In this document: piece after piece, positions 36,826-46,381 of the stretch
How the letters are laid out: every line of letters begins with the position of its first letter
Position numbering within the stretch: position 1 is the first letter of the stretch
Program-made: the position numbers and the translations under genes
Assembly (NCBI RefSeq): GCF_000747665.1
Contig: NZ_BBKT01000035.1
Location: forward strand, 1 to 53,330
DNA: 53,330 nt
From: Thermoanaerobacterium saccharolyticum
GTDB taxonomy: Bacteria; Bacillota; Thermoanaerobacteria; Thermoanaerobacterales; Thermoanaerobacteraceae
Reading direction: 5' to 3'
The notes under the pieces: generated by a model
Database searches by the model: none
What the model was told of the DNA's origin: nothing
Seen by the model: only the letters and a program-made list of their open reading frames with translations

Positions 36826-38274
36826 ATGGTTGGAAATGTATCGGCTGTGCTTAAAGAAAGCGGGTTTAAGATATATCCAGATTCTTTAAGGAAGCTTGGT
36901 GAAAACACATATATATTTGTGGTGAAAAAGAAAAAAGAAAAAATGATCGGCGTATTGTCTAAGGATGAATTGAATCTTAAAGAACCTTATTTTTCCGAAG
37001 ACAAGAAAATAAGCGATAACCTTAAGTTTAATGTGTATCCTTTTACTTTCGATAACTACGTGACGCTAAACGGAAGGTTTCACATAGGCCCTACTATATG
37101 CAAGGGAAATGCTTCGTTCGGCACGGGAGACAGGCTTGGGCTGGCAACGGCAGCACAGCTTGCTGCTTTAAAAAAATTCGATGTATTCCCTGTTTTGGCG
37201 CAGCAATCGCCAAGAGAGCTTGTAAAGACAAACCGGGACTTTAAAGATGTGCTTTTAAAAGTAGTATTAGGAGTTTTGGAGACCGGCTATATAGGTCATT
37301 ATGGCGCTGATGCAGACCATATAAAAGATGAGAAATACCTTTTAGAAGGCATAGATGCCGGTTATACGATGTACACGCTGGATTTAAGTGAGCAACTTTT
37401 TGATGTAAGCAGTGCGACACCATCAGCGATCAAAGAAAAAGTAGATGCTTTGTCAGACGTAAGCAAAAAAATTGTGGAAGACTTTTCAGGTAAATCTTTA
37501 AATGTAGGCTTTGGAGGTCATTTAGTATCAGGAGATGAGATAATAAAATCTGCTGTTGCATATGAGGCTGCAATGAAGTTTGTAGAGAAGGTTAATGACA
37601 TCTTGAAAGAAAAGCTGAATGATTTTGACCTTGAAATCTCTATCGACGAAGGTGGAAAAGTGACGACTTTGGAAGATCACCTTTTCGTAGCCGAGTATCT
37701 GCATCGGAATGGCATTAACTTTTTTAGCATAGCTCCTAAATTTCCTGGAGAATTTGAAAAGGCCATTGACTATGTAGGGGACGTAAATGAATTTGAGAGA
37801 GAGCTTAAAAAACATTACGATCTTACAAAGTTAATAGGCGGTTATAAGCTTAGTCTACATTCAGGCAGCGACAAGTTTAGCATTTACAAGATTTTCAGCC
37901 AAACGACTGAGAAGAATTTTCACATAAAGACGTCTGGCACAAGCTGGCTACAGGCAGTAAACCTTATTTACAAATTTGACAAGGAATTCTACAGGGAACT
38001 TTACAAAATAGCTTTATCAAATTTGGAAGAAAGCAAAAAATCATACAAGGTCTTGATTAAAAAGGATGACTTTGGAGGCGAGCCTGTGCTTGATAGCTCA
38101 GAATTTACATTGAGACCAGAGATAAAGCAGCTTTTCCACATATCTTTTGGCGTTTTGCTTGACTTAAAAGGAAAAGAGATTAAAGACATGCTTAATGATT
38201 ATGAAGAAGAACATTATAAAATGGTTTCTGATAACATAGAAAACCATTTAAAAGAAATATACTATGAAAAATAA
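36826..38274 (+). CDS. uxaE: Tagaturonate/fructuronate epimerase
   Basis: 482 residues of the UxaE family (PF16257), known from Thermotoga maritima as the enzyme that interconverts D-tagaturonate and D-fructuronate. Family blocks: NGRFHIGPTICKGNASFGTG, DRLGLATAAQLAALKKFDVF, YIGHYGADADHIKDEKYLLE (His/Asp likely metal ligands), EISIDEGGKVTTLEDH and GYKLSLHSGSDKFSIY. ATG 36826 after AAGGAGAG. It lets galacturonate carbon leave by the mannonate branch through UxuB encoded five genes further on. Confidence 0.9.
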   Translation: MVGNVSAVLKESGFKIYPDSLRKLGENTYIFVVKKKKEKMIGVLSKDELNLKEPYFSEDKKISDNLKFNVYPFTFDNYVTLNGRFHIGPTICKGNASFGTGDRLGLATAAQLAALKKFDVFPVLAQQSPRELVKTNRDFKDVLLKVVLGVLETGYIGHYGADADHIKDEKYLLEGIDAGYTMYTLDLSEQLFDVSSATPSAIKEKVDALSDVSKKIVEDFSGKSLNVGFGGHLVSGDEIIKSAVAYEAAMKFVEKVNDILKEKLNDFDLEISIDEGGKVTTLEDHLFVAEYLHRNGINFFSIAPKFPGEFEKAIDYVGDVNEFERELKKHYDLTKLIGGYKLSLHSGSDKFSIYKIFSQTTEKNFHIKTSGTSWLQAVNLIYKFDKEFYRELYKIALSNLEESKKSYKVLIKKDDFGGEPVLDSSEFTLRPEIKQLFHISFGVLLDLKGKEIKDMLNDYEEEHYKMVSDNIENHLKEIYYEK

Positions 38275-38293
38275 ATCTTAGGAGGAGAAAAAA

Positions 38294-39274
38294 ATGAGTG
38301 TAAAGATAGCAATTGTCAATTCCAGCAGCTTTGGCAGGAATTTTCCTGAGCATTTAGAGAAGCTAAAAAAGTTTGGGGAAGTTGACAGATTTCAATTTCC
38401 TTACGATATGCACGGCAAAGAACTGGCAGAGAAGCTTATGGGGTATTCTATCATTGTGGCAAGCGTCAAACCATACTACGATAAAGAGTTTTTTGAGTAC
38501 AAGGATAAGACGCTGCTTATCACAAGGCATGGCATTGGGTATGATAATATAGACATAAAAAGCGCTTCAGAGAAAGGCACATATGTCACAAAAGTCGATG
38601 GATATGTTGAAAGAGAAGCGGTAGCTGAGTCGGCTGTGACGCTTTTATTGGATGTCGTTAGGAAGGTAAGAGGAGCATCTCTTAAAGTGAAAGATGGCAA
38701 GTGGAGTGAAAGAGCCAGCTTCATGGGTGCAGAGCTGAGGGATAAGGTTATAGGCATAATAGGCATTGGCAATATAGGCAGTAGGGTTTGTGAAATACTT
38801 AGGTATGGTTTTAATGCAAAAGTTATAGCTTACGACCCGTACGTGCCATCTGGTTTGATACGTGAAAGAGGTGCAGAGCCTGTAGAGACATTAGAAGAAC
38901 TTTTAAAAGCTGCAGATATGATATCCCTAAACGCATCACTTAATAAAGGCAATTATCACATGCTATCATTTAAGCAGTTTTCTATGATGAAAGACGGTGT
39001 TTACATTGTAGATACAGCCAGAGGTGAACTTATAGACAATGAAGCGCTAATGAAGGCACTTGACGATGGAAAAGTAGCAGGTGTGGGATTAGATGTGGTT
39101 GAAAATGAACCTATAGACGAGAATCATCCACTTCTGAAGTATGAAAATGTGGTAATAACACCTCACATATCTGCATACACGAGAGAATGTTTAAAAGGCA
39201 TGGGTGACAAAGTCGTATCAGACATAGAGAAAGTATTGAATGGCCAAGAGCCTGACGGAGTGATAAAATTATAG
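38294..39274 (+). CDS. D-2-hydroxyacid dehydrogenase
   Basis: 326 residues of the PGDH/GhrB-like family. NAD(P) motif VIGIIGIGNIGSRVCEILRY; active-site Arg in VDTARGELID, Glu in VVENEPIDENHP, His in VITPHISAYTRE. GGAGGAG before ATG 38294. In this operon, next to gluconate kinase and 6-phosphogluconate dehydrogenase, a 2-keto-D-gluconate reductase producing gluconate is attractive but not proven. Confidence 0.85.
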   Translation: MSVKIAIVNSSSFGRNFPEHLEKLKKFGEVDRFQFPYDMHGKELAEKLMGYSIIVASVKPYYDKEFFEYKDKTLLITRHGIGYDNIDIKSASEKGTYVTKVDGYVEREAVAESAVTLLLDVVRKVRGASLKVKDGKWSERASFMGAELRDKVIGIIGIGNIGSRVCEILRYGFNAKVIAYDPYVPSGLIRERGAEPVETLEELLKAADMISLNASLNKGNYHMLSFKQFSMMKDGVYIVDTARGELIDNEALMKALDDGKVAGVGLDVVENEPIDENHPLLKYENVVITPHISAYTRECLKGMGDKVVSDIEKVLNGQEPDGVIKL

Positions 39275-39289
39275 TTGTGGAGGATTAAT

Positions 39290-40774
39290 ATGGATAGAGG
39301 ATTAGCTCTTTGTATCGATATAGGTACTACAAACCTTAAAGCAGGTGTTGTAGATAAGGATGGAAATGTATTAAGCCTTTATAGGTGTGAGATACCACTT
39401 TTTAAAGGTGATGACGGGAAAGCAGAGCACGATCCTGAAGTCTTGTTTTCTACATTTGTAAAGGCGGCTAAAGAAGCTGCAAAAGGTTACGAAGATGTGA
39501 TTTCTCTTGTTATACCGTCTACGTACATGTTTGGCCTTGTACCTGTCGATGAGGATTTGAAACCATTGATGGGGATAATGACGCTTCTTGATACTAGGTC
39601 GAAAGAAACTTACGAAGAATTGCTAAACGATATTGACGTAAATGAGATGTACAAAAGGACTGGATTTGCTCCTACGTTCCATGCGCCGCTTTTTAAGATA
39701 TATTGGCTTAAGAGAAAGAGGAGAGAGATTTTTGAAAGAGCAAAATACTTTTTAAGCTCAAAAGACTACATCATATTAAAGCTTTTAAATAAGCCGTATA
39801 CAGAACCCAGCATATCATCTGCTACAGGCATAATGAATATAAATACCCTTAAATGGGACAGCTACTCTCTTAGTGCTTTAGGCATAGACGAGGAGAAGCT
39901 TCCAGAGATTGTGCCTTCAGATGTGGTTTTAGCTGACCTTCCTGACAAATCAAAAGAGCTTTTAGGATTAAAAGGTGATGTAAAACTGCTGCCTGGCGTG
40001 TACGACGGTGGTGCTGTGGGAATAGGTATTGGTGCATTTGACGATGGAGTTGGTGCAATAAACATAGGCACCACAGGGATGTTTCGCATAGCGTATCCTG
40101 ATGCAGTGCTTGACAAAGAAGATTTAATGAGGCTTCAGACATACTACCTTTCATCAGGAAGGTGGTTTGTAGGAGCAGCTATAAACAATGCAGGCATAAT
40201 TTTAAGATGGCTTAGAGACAATATCTTTAACATGAGTTATGACGAATTGACAAAGGAGGCATTAAATGCCGATACTTCCAATCTGTTTTTCCTGCCTTAC
40301 ATTACAGGAGAAAGGGACAAAGAGATTGGAAATATAGCTTCTGGTGTCTATCTTGGCTTGAAAAGCAATCATACAAAGGGGCATTTGATAAAGGCAGGTA
40401 TGGAAGGTGTTGCCTATTCATTGAGAATGCTTTTTGAGGCAGTAAAAGACAATAATATAAATATAAAAGAAATAAGAGCTGGAGGTGGTGGTACAAACTC
40501 TGAGCTTTGGATGGAAATTTTCTCATCTGTATTAGGACTACCTATAAAGGTATCAAATGTGGAGGAACCTGAGCTATTAGGCTCAGCTTTGCTGGGTTTT
40601 TGTGCATTAGGAGTCTACAAAGATGTATTGGAGGCAACTTCCAAGATGGTGAAGATTAGGAAAGTTTTCATGCCTCAAGAAGAAAAGGTCCAGCAGTATG
40701 AAAAGGGATTTCAATTCTTTAAACTTATGACTCGGGATCTCAAAAACTTGTTCGAGATTCACAATAAACTATAA
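39290..40774 (+). CDS. gntK: FGGY-family kinase, probable gluconate kinase
   Basis: 494 residues. ATP-binding LCIDIGTTNLKAGVVD at the N-terminus, catalytic Asp in LLPGVYDGGAVGIGIGAF, and the FGGY-C domain with NIGTTGMFRIAYP and IRAGGGGTNSELWMEIFSS. ATG 39290 has GGAGG at 39279-39283. The next gene, gnd, uses 6-phosphogluconate, which supports gluconate as substrate; xylulose-type sugars are the alternative. Confidence 0.85.
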   Translation: MDRGLALCIDIGTTNLKAGVVDKDGNVLSLYRCEIPLFKGDDGKAEHDPEVLFSTFVKAAKEAAKGYEDVISLVIPSTYMFGLVPVDEDLKPLMGIMTLLDTRSKETYEELLNDIDVNEMYKRTGFAPTFHAPLFKIYWLKRKRREIFERAKYFLSSKDYIILKLLNKPYTEPSISSATGIMNINTLKWDSYSLSALGIDEEKLPEIVPSDVVLADLPDKSKELLGLKGDVKLLPGVYDGGAVGIGIGAFDDGVGAINIGTTGMFRIAYPDAVLDKEDLMRLQTYYLSSGRWFVGAAINNAGIILRWLRDNIFNMSYDELTKEALNADTSNLFFLPYITGERDKEIGNIASGVYLGLKSNHTKGHLIKAGMEGVAYSLRMLFEAVKDNNINIKEIRAGGGGTNSELWMEIFSSVLGLPIKVSNVEEPELLGSALLGFCALGVYKDVLEATSKMVKIRKVFMPQEEKVQQYEKGFQFFKLMTRDLKNLFEIHNKL

Positions 40775-40792
40775 AAATTGGAGGTAAGAAAT

Positions 40793-42199
40793 ATGAACAA
40801 TATTGGATTGATAGGCCTTGCAGTTATGGGACAGAATTTAGCTTTAAACATAGCCAGAAAAGGTTACAGCCTTTCTGGATACAATAGATCGCATGAGACA
40901 ACTGAAAAGTTTATTAAGGAAAAAGTAAAGGATGAGAAAATTTATCCGTACTATGACATAAAGTCTTTCGTGGAGTCTTTGGAAAAACCGAGGAAGATAA
41001 TACTCATGGTGAAGGCTGGAAAGCCAGTAGATGATGTGATTCACGAGCTTTTGCCGTACCTTGATGAAGGCGACCTTATAATAGACGGAGGAAATTCATA
41101 CTTTAAAGATACTGATAGGAGAATAAAAGAACTTAAGGATAAAGGGATACATTATTTAGGCATGGGTGTATCTGGCGGAGAGTTTGGTGCATTAAATGGA
41201 CCGTCACTGATGCCAGGTGGAACAAAAGAAGCTTATGAAATGGTAAAAGAGCTGCTTCTTAAGATTGCAGCAAAGACTGATTCCGGAGAATGCTGTACTT
41301 ATGTTGGCAATGATTCGGCAGGGCACTTTGTAAAGATGGTGCACAATGGAATAGAATACGCTATAATGCAGTCAATATCAGAAGTGTACGACGTAATGAG
41401 AAAAGTCTTGAGACTAACCAGTGAAGAAATTGGAGAGATTTTTGAGAGATGGAATAGCGGAGAGCTTAACTCGTTTCTGATGGAAATATCTTATAAGATA
41501 ATGAAGCACAAAGATGACAAGACAGGTAAACCTTTGGTAGAGCTTATACTTGATGAAGCGGAGCAAAAGGGTACAGGCAAGTGGACTGCAGAGACATCTC
41601 TTGATTTAGGCATTCCTACGCCATCTTTAAATCTTGCTGTCGTAGGCAGAACTCTTTCATTCTTTAAAGAAGACAGGATAAAGCTTTCAAAAATGGTAAG
41701 CAGAAACTACCATGAAAATGCCTTAAATAGAGACGATGTTGTAGAGGATTTGAAAAATGCACTGCTGTTTTCAGTATTTTCGTCATTTTCACAAGGCATG
41801 TGGCTTATATCAGAAGCATCAAAAGTTTATGGCTACAGCATAGACTTAAAAGAAGTTTTGAGAATTTGGAAAGGTGGATGTATCATAAGGGCAAAGCTTC
41901 TCGACTTTTTGATGGAGATAATTTCAGAAGATAAATCAAATGTCAATCTGCTTCTTAACCCGAAATCCGTGAAATTTTTAGAAGAAAAAATAGATTCAGT
42001 TAAGAAAGTGACGGAAATCGCTAAGGACTATTACATCCCGATGCTTACAGTAAATGCTTCTCTTGATTATTTCTACAGCATGTCAGAGGAAAACCTCCCT
42101 GCTAATTTGATACAAGGGCAGAGGGATTTCTTTGGTGCACATACTTACAAGAGGATTGACATGGATGGGATATTCCATACCGAATGGCAGCAGGATTAA
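40793..42199 (+). CDS. gnd: 6-phosphogluconate dehydrogenase, decarboxylating
   Basis: 468 residues. Converts 6-phosphogluconate to ribulose 5-phosphate and CO2. NIGLIGLAVMGQNLALNIAR (cofactor), GVSGGEFGALNGPSLMPGG (substrate loop), VKMVHNGIEYAIMQ (catalytic Lys and His) and C-terminal QGQRDFFGAHTYKRID are all present. ATG 40793 with GGAGGT at 40780-40785. Full-length, classical long form, placed with gluconate kinase. Confidence 0.95.
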   Translation: MNNIGLIGLAVMGQNLALNIARKGYSLSGYNRSHETTEKFIKEKVKDEKIYPYYDIKSFVESLEKPRKIILMVKAGKPVDDVIHELLPYLDEGDLIIDGGNSYFKDTDRRIKELKDKGIHYLGMGVSGGEFGALNGPSLMPGGTKEAYEMVKELLLKIAAKTDSGECCTYVGNDSAGHFVKMVHNGIEYAIMQSISEVYDVMRKVLRLTSEEIGEIFERWNSGELNSFLMEISYKIMKHKDDKTGKPLVELILDEAEQKGTGKWTAETSLDLGIPTPSLNLAVVGRTLSFFKEDRIKLSKMVSRNYHENALNRDDVVEDLKNALLFSVFSSFSQGMWLISEASKVYGYSIDLKEVLRIWKGGCIIRAKLLDFLMEIISEDKSNVNLLLNPKSVKFLEEKIDSVKKVTEIAKDYYIPMLTVNASLDYFYSMSEENLPANLIQGQRDFFGAHTYKRIDMDGIFHTEWQQD

Positions 42200-42218
42200 A
42201 TATGAGGGGGAGTAATTT

Positions 42219-43835
42219 ATGAAATTAAGAAGGTCTGAGCTAAAGGACACAAAAAAATGGGAAGATGCAGGCATAAAGCTTCCTGAGTTTGACGTAGAAA
42301 AAGTAATTGATGTTACATCTAAAAGGCCTATATGGATTCACTTTGGCGCAGGTAACATATTCAGAGGATTTATAGCCATGCTTAAGCAAACCCTTTTGAA
42401 TAAAGGTCTTATAGACACAGGAATAATTGCAGTCGAATCTTACGATTTTGAAGTTTATGAGAAGATATATAAGCCTTACGATAATTTGGGATTGAGAGTC
42501 ATCATGAATGCCGATGGCACATTGGAAAAAGAAGTTGTAGGAAGCATTGCTGACATAGTTATGGCAGATCCTTCAAACGAGGTCCAATGGGCTAAATTAA
42601 ACGACATTTTCAAAAATCCGTCCCTGCAGATAGTAAGCATGACCATAACGGAAAAAGGATACAATTTAAAAGACTTTTCAGGAAATTTTGTAAAGGAAGT
42701 TTTAGAAGACATTGAAGCAGGACCGGAAAAACCGAAAAATGTAGTGTCAAAGCTTACGTCTCTCGTTTACTCAAGGTATAAAGCTGGTGAACATCCATTG
42801 GCACTTGTAAGCCTTGATAATTTCTCAGGAAATGGCGACAGACTTAAAAGTGCAGTGATGACTATAGCAGAGGAATGGAAGAAAAAAGGCTATGTAGAAG
42901 ATGGATTTGTTAAGTACTTAAACGATCCGTCGAAAGTCTCTTTCCCGCTTAGTATGATCGATAAAATTGTTCCAAGGCCACATGAGATAGTCAAGAAATC
43001 CCTTGAAGATAGTGGCTTAGAAGATATGGACATAATAACCACTTCGAGAAATACCGTAATTGCGCCTTTTGTAAATGCGGAAAGAGCTCAATATCTTGTC
43101 ATAGAGGACAAATTTCCAAATGGGCGTATGAAATTAGAAGAAGCTGGGGTTATTTTAACTGATAAAGAAACTGTTGAAAAAGTCGAAAAGATGAAAGTCA
43201 CCACTTGCTTAAATCCGCTTCACACAGCATTGGCCATATATGGATGCCTTTTAAATTACAAGACGATTGCTGATGAGATGAAAGATAGTTGTCTTAAAAA
43301 GCTTGTTGAAAAAATAGGATATGTGGAAGGCATGCCTGTTGTCATAAATCCTAAAGTGCTTGATCCAGAAGAATTCATAAAAGAAGTAATCGAAGTAAGG
43401 TTGCCAAATCCGTACATGCCTGATACACCTCAGAGAATTGCTACAGATACATCGCAAAAGATGGGTATAAGGTTTGGAGAGACGATAAAGTCATACATGC
43501 AAAGAAGCGATCTTGATGTAAAAAGCTTAAAGTATATACCATTAGTCATAGCAGGATGGTGCAGATATTTGATGGGTATTGACGATAACGGCAATGAGAT
43601 GGCACTAAGTCCAGATCCGCTTCTAAATGATTTAAGATCACATGTGTCAAACATAAAACTTAAAGATGTGGAATCAGTTAAGGACAATTTAAAGCCGATT
43701 TTATCCAATAAGCAAATATTTGGGCTTGATCTATACGAGGTAGGACTAGGTGAAATGATAGAAAGCTACTTTAAGGAGCTTATATCTGATACTGGTGCAG
43801 TGAGAAACACGCTTAAAAAATACCTTGAATGCTAA
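42219..43835 (+). CDS. uxuB: Fructuronate reductase (mannonate oxidoreductase)
   Basis: 538 residues of the mannitol dehydrogenase family: IWIHFGAGNIFRGFIAMLKQ near residue 38, SMTITEKGYN, ALVSLDNFSGNGDRLKSAV and TCLNPLHTALAIYGCLL near the catalytic site, then QRIATDTSQKMGIRFGETIK. Reduces D-fructuronate to D-mannonate. ATG 42219 after GAGGGGG. A mannonate dehydratase (UxuA) is needed to reach KDG but is not in the window. Confidence 0.9.
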   Translation: MKLRRSELKDTKKWEDAGIKLPEFDVEKVIDVTSKRPIWIHFGAGNIFRGFIAMLKQTLLNKGLIDTGIIAVESYDFEVYEKIYKPYDNLGLRVIMNADGTLEKEVVGSIADIVMADPSNEVQWAKLNDIFKNPSLQIVSMTITEKGYNLKDFSGNFVKEVLEDIEAGPEKPKNVVSKLTSLVYSRYKAGEHPLALVSLDNFSGNGDRLKSAVMTIAEEWKKKGYVEDGFVKYLNDPSKVSFPLSMIDKIVPRPHEIVKKSLEDSGLEDMDIITTSRNTVIAPFVNAERAQYLVIEDKFPNGRMKLEEAGVILTDKETVEKVEKMKVTTCLNPLHTALAIYGCLLNYKTIADEMKDSCLKKLVEKIGYVEGMPVVINPKVLDPEEFIKEVIEVRLPNPYMPDTPQRIATDTSQKMGIRFGETIKSYMQRSDLDVKSLKYIPLVIAGWCRYLMGIDDNGNEMALSPDPLLNDLRSHVSNIKLKDVESVKDNLKPILSNKQIFGLDLYEVGLGEMIESYFKELISDTGAVRNTLKKYLEC

Positions 43836-43850
43836 AAAAATAAAATGGTT

Positions 43851-43886
43851 AGTGCAGAGGGTAATTTCTTCTGCACTTTTTATTTT
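43851..43886 (+). terminator. Terminator after uxuB
   Basis: AGTGCAGA (43851-43858) pairs perfectly with TCTGCACT (43870-43877), loop of 11, then a T-rich tail. Ends the DeoR-uxaE-uxuB operon. Confidence 0.8.
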
Positions 43887-43940
43887 TATAAAAATAAATT
43901 ATAATTAAAGAAAAAAATAATAATAACGGTGGTGTTTAAA

Positions 43941-44165
43941 ATGGATAATACTTTGAAGAAGAAGGTATTGGACATTATGGAAGAGTTACCTGAAGATAAG
44001 ATCGTAGAAGCGATTGATTTTATGGAATTTTTAAAATTAAAAGATGAAGCAGAAGATGATGAAATACTCAACGATAAAGAATTGATGGAATCTATAGAAA
44101 GAGGATTAAAAGATATAGAGAACGGCAATGTATACGACTTTGAGGACGTGTTCAAAGGTGTATAA
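43941..44165 (+). CDS. Antitoxin-like protein of RelE-type pair
   Basis: 74 residues: MDNTLKKKVLDIMEELPEDK, then IVEAIDFMEFLKLKDEAEDD and an acidic C-terminus ending VYDFEDVFKGV. The EAIDFMEFLK block is like DUF2281 antitoxins. ATG 43941 rather than the GTGs at 43929 or 43932. It overlaps the toxin gene by 8 bases, as usual for type II pairs. Confidence 0.75.
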   Translation: MDNTLKKKVLDIMEELPEDKIVEAIDFMEFLKLKDEAEDDEILNDKELMESIERGLKDIENGNVYDFEDVFKGV

Positions 44166-44421
44166 AATTCAACTTTCTAAAGAAGCCGTTAAATTCATTG
44201 AAAAATGTGATCAAAAAACAAAAGAAAGAATTAAGAAATGCGTAGAGAAAATATCACTTTCACCGTATAAGGGTAAAAACATAAAGAAACTTAAAGGTAT
44301 GTCTTGCCAATTATATAGGTACAGATTAGGCGATATAAGAATTATTTATACTATCAAAGAGGAAAAAGCATTGATTATAGTGGTTACCGTGGGGCATCGC
44401 GGTGATGTTTATAAAAAATAA
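44158..44421 (+). CDS. RelE/ParE-family toxin
   Basis: 87 residues from GTG 44158: YKIQLSKEAVKFIEKCDQKT, LSPYKGKNIKKLKGMSCQLY and RYRLGDIRIIYTIKEEKALI, then VTVGHRGDVYKK. The RxGDIRIIY and HRGDVY blocks are typical of RelE-type mRNA interferases. GAGGACG about 10 bases upstream lies inside the antitoxin gene. No promoter of its own. Confidence 0.85.
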   Translation: MYKIQLSKEAVKFIEKCDQKTKERIKKCVEKISLSPYKGKNIKKLKGMSCQLYRYRLGDIRIIYTIKEEKALIIVVTVGHRGDVYKK

Positions 44422-44461
44422 AATGATTAGTTACATCACTTGAAAAAAAGGGTGGATTGGT

Positions 44462-45451
44462 TTGGTTAATATAAGAGATGTTGCAAAATACTGTGGAGTT
44501 TCAGCCATGACTGTATCCAGAGCATTGAATAATAGCAGCCAGATATCAAAAGAGACGAAAGAAAGAATATTGAAAGCTTGTGAAGAATTAGGATACAGGC
44601 CAAATTTTGCTGCCAGAAGCCTCGTCACAAAGAAAACCAACATGATAGGACTTATCATTCCTGATATAACAAATCAATATTATTCACAAGTAAGCAAAGG
44701 TGTCAGTTCATATCTAAGCCTTCATGGCTATGGGCTTTTGCTTTGCAATAGCGACAGAAAAAAAGAAGAAGAGAAAAGATATCTCGACTTTTTAGCAGAA
44801 GGCAGAGTTGACGGCATAATTATTTTTCCTGTAAAGCCAAAGAAAGAGGATTATGAAGGAATTTTAAAGGAAATACCGCTTGTTATGGCAGATAATTACG
44901 TTGATGGGCTTGATGCAAACTTTGTCGGCAACGACAACTATCATGGAGCATCAGAGATCATACGGCACATGGTAAAACAAGGATTCAAGAAGATTGGGGT
45001 TATACTTGGACCAACAAGTTCCAGCGCTTCTAATGAAAGATTAAGGGCGTACAAAGATGTATTGGCACAAAATGATATAGGATACCTAAGTGACATTGTA
45101 TTAGAAAGCAATGCAACATTTGATGATGGATTCACATTAGCAAAAGTCCTTATTGAAAAAGGTGTTGACAGCATTTTTGCAATAAATGATACTGTTGCTT
45201 TAGGAGTCATAAAATACTGCTATGTAAACAATATTAAAATACCAGATGATGTAGGTATAGCAGGGTATGACAATATTCAGCAATCATCTATGTTGCCTGT
45301 TCCATTGACGACGGTGGATCAAAATGGAAGCCGATTGGGAAAAGTAGCTGCAGAAACGATGATAAGCTTGTTGACAGGTAATAAGATGATTCCAAAGAAA
45401 ATCATCCTTAAACCACAATTGATAGTTAGAAAATCTTTAAGGGAAAGCTAA
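44462..45451 (+). CDS. LacI-family regulator, KdgR-like
   Basis: 329 residues, TTG start. HTH NIRDVAKYCGVSAMTVSRAL at the N-terminus, then NMIGLIIPDITNQYYSQVSK of the sugar-binding domain and VGIAGYDNIQQSSMLPVPLT near the C-terminus. Intact, unlike the LacI gene at 23031. It stands immediately before the kduI operator-promoter and likely controls kduID; a palindrome GTTAACGGTAAC (45504-45515) is the candidate operator. Effector is probably KDG, by analogy to Bacillus KdgR. Confidence 0.87.
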   Translation: MVNIRDVAKYCGVSAMTVSRALNNSSQISKETKERILKACEELGYRPNFAARSLVTKKTNMIGLIIPDITNQYYSQVSKGVSSYLSLHGYGLLLCNSDRKKEEEKRYLDFLAEGRVDGIIIFPVKPKKEDYEGILKEIPLVMADNYVDGLDANFVGNDNYHGASEIIRHMVKQGFKKIGVILGPTSSSASNERLRAYKDVLAQNDIGYLSDIVLESNATFDDGFTLAKVLIEKGVDSIFAINDTVALGVIKYCYVNNIKIPDDVGIAGYDNIQQSSMLPVPLTTVDQNGSRLGKVAAETMISLLTGNKMIPKKIILKPQLIVRKSLRES

Positions 45452-45459
45452 TAGTGTTA

Positions 45460-45515
45460 TTGACTATTCTTTAAATAAAGAGTATACTTTATTTAGATGT
45501 TGCGTTAACGGTAAC
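45460..45515 (+). promoter_or_regulatory. Promoter and operator of kduID
   Basis: TTGACT (45460-45465) and TATACT (45483-45488), spacing 17. GTTAACGGTAAC (45504-45515) sits just after the expected start of transcription, the same geometry as at uxaC. Confidence 0.75.
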
Positions 45516-45535
45516 ATGAAAAGGAGGTATTTTTT

Positions 45536-46366
45536 ATGGAGATAAGATATGCCAGTCATTATAAAGACGTTAAACACTATGACACATCTGAATTGAGAAG
45601 ACATTTTTTAATCGAAAATCTATTTGAGCCAGGAGAGCTTAATATGGTCTACAGTCATGTAGATAGGATAATCGTGGCAGGCGTTGTACCGATAAACGAG
45701 GTACTTCGACTTGAGACAAGTAAAGAATTGGGGACAGATTATTTTTTGGAAAGGAGAGAGATGGGCATAATTAATATAGGCGGACCGGGTATCGTAAATT
45801 TGGATGGAGAAAAATATGAGCTAAAAAACAGCGATGGCCTGTATGTTGGCATGGGTGTAAAGGAAGTAAGCTTTGAAAGTGTAGATGCTTCAAAACCTGC
45901 GAAGTTCTACATTAATAGTGCTACAGCTCATAGGAGCTATCCTACAGTTAAAATAGGTTTAAACGATGCGAACAAAGTAAAAGCAGGTACTGATGAAGAG
46001 TGCAATAAGAGAACGATAAATCAGTATGTCCACCCTGCAGTATGTCAAAGCTGCCAATTAGTCATGGGCATGACTATATTAGAGCCCGGAAGCGTTTGGA
46101 ATACTATGCCGTGCCATACCCACGATAGGAGAATGGAAGTTTATTTGTATTTCAATATGGACGAAGATAATGTAGTATTTCACTTTATGGGAACGCCAAA
46201 TGAGACAAGGCATATTGTAGTTAAAAATGAGCAAGCGATAATATCACCAAGCTGGTCAATACACTCAGGTGTTGGTACTAAAAATTACACATTTATATGG
46301 GGAATGGTGGGTGAGAATCAGACATTTACTGATATGGATACCATACCTACAAAAGATTTGAGATGA
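45536..46366 (+). CDS. kduI: 5-keto-4-deoxyuronate isomerase
   Basis: 276 residues. Converts 4-deoxy-L-threo-5-hexosulose uronate, formed from unsaturated galacturonate, to 2,5-diketo-3-deoxygluconate. Cupin-type zinc site PCHTHDRRMEVYLYF with His194, His196 and Glu201, and His243 in SIHSGVG. ATG 45536 after AAGGAGG. First gene of kduID. Confidence 0.96.
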   Translation: MEIRYASHYKDVKHYDTSELRRHFLIENLFEPGELNMVYSHVDRIIVAGVVPINEVLRLETSKELGTDYFLERREMGIINIGGPGIVNLDGEKYELKNSDGLYVGMGVKEVSFESVDASKPAKFYINSATAHRSYPTVKIGLNDANKVKAGTDEECNKRTINQYVHPAVCQSCQLVMGMTILEPGSVWNTMPCHTHDRRMEVYLYFNMDEDNVVFHFMGTPNETRHIVVKNEQAIISPSWSIHSGVGTKNYTFIWGMVGENQTFTDMDTIPTKDLR

Positions 46367-46381
46367 GAAGGGGGGTAAATC

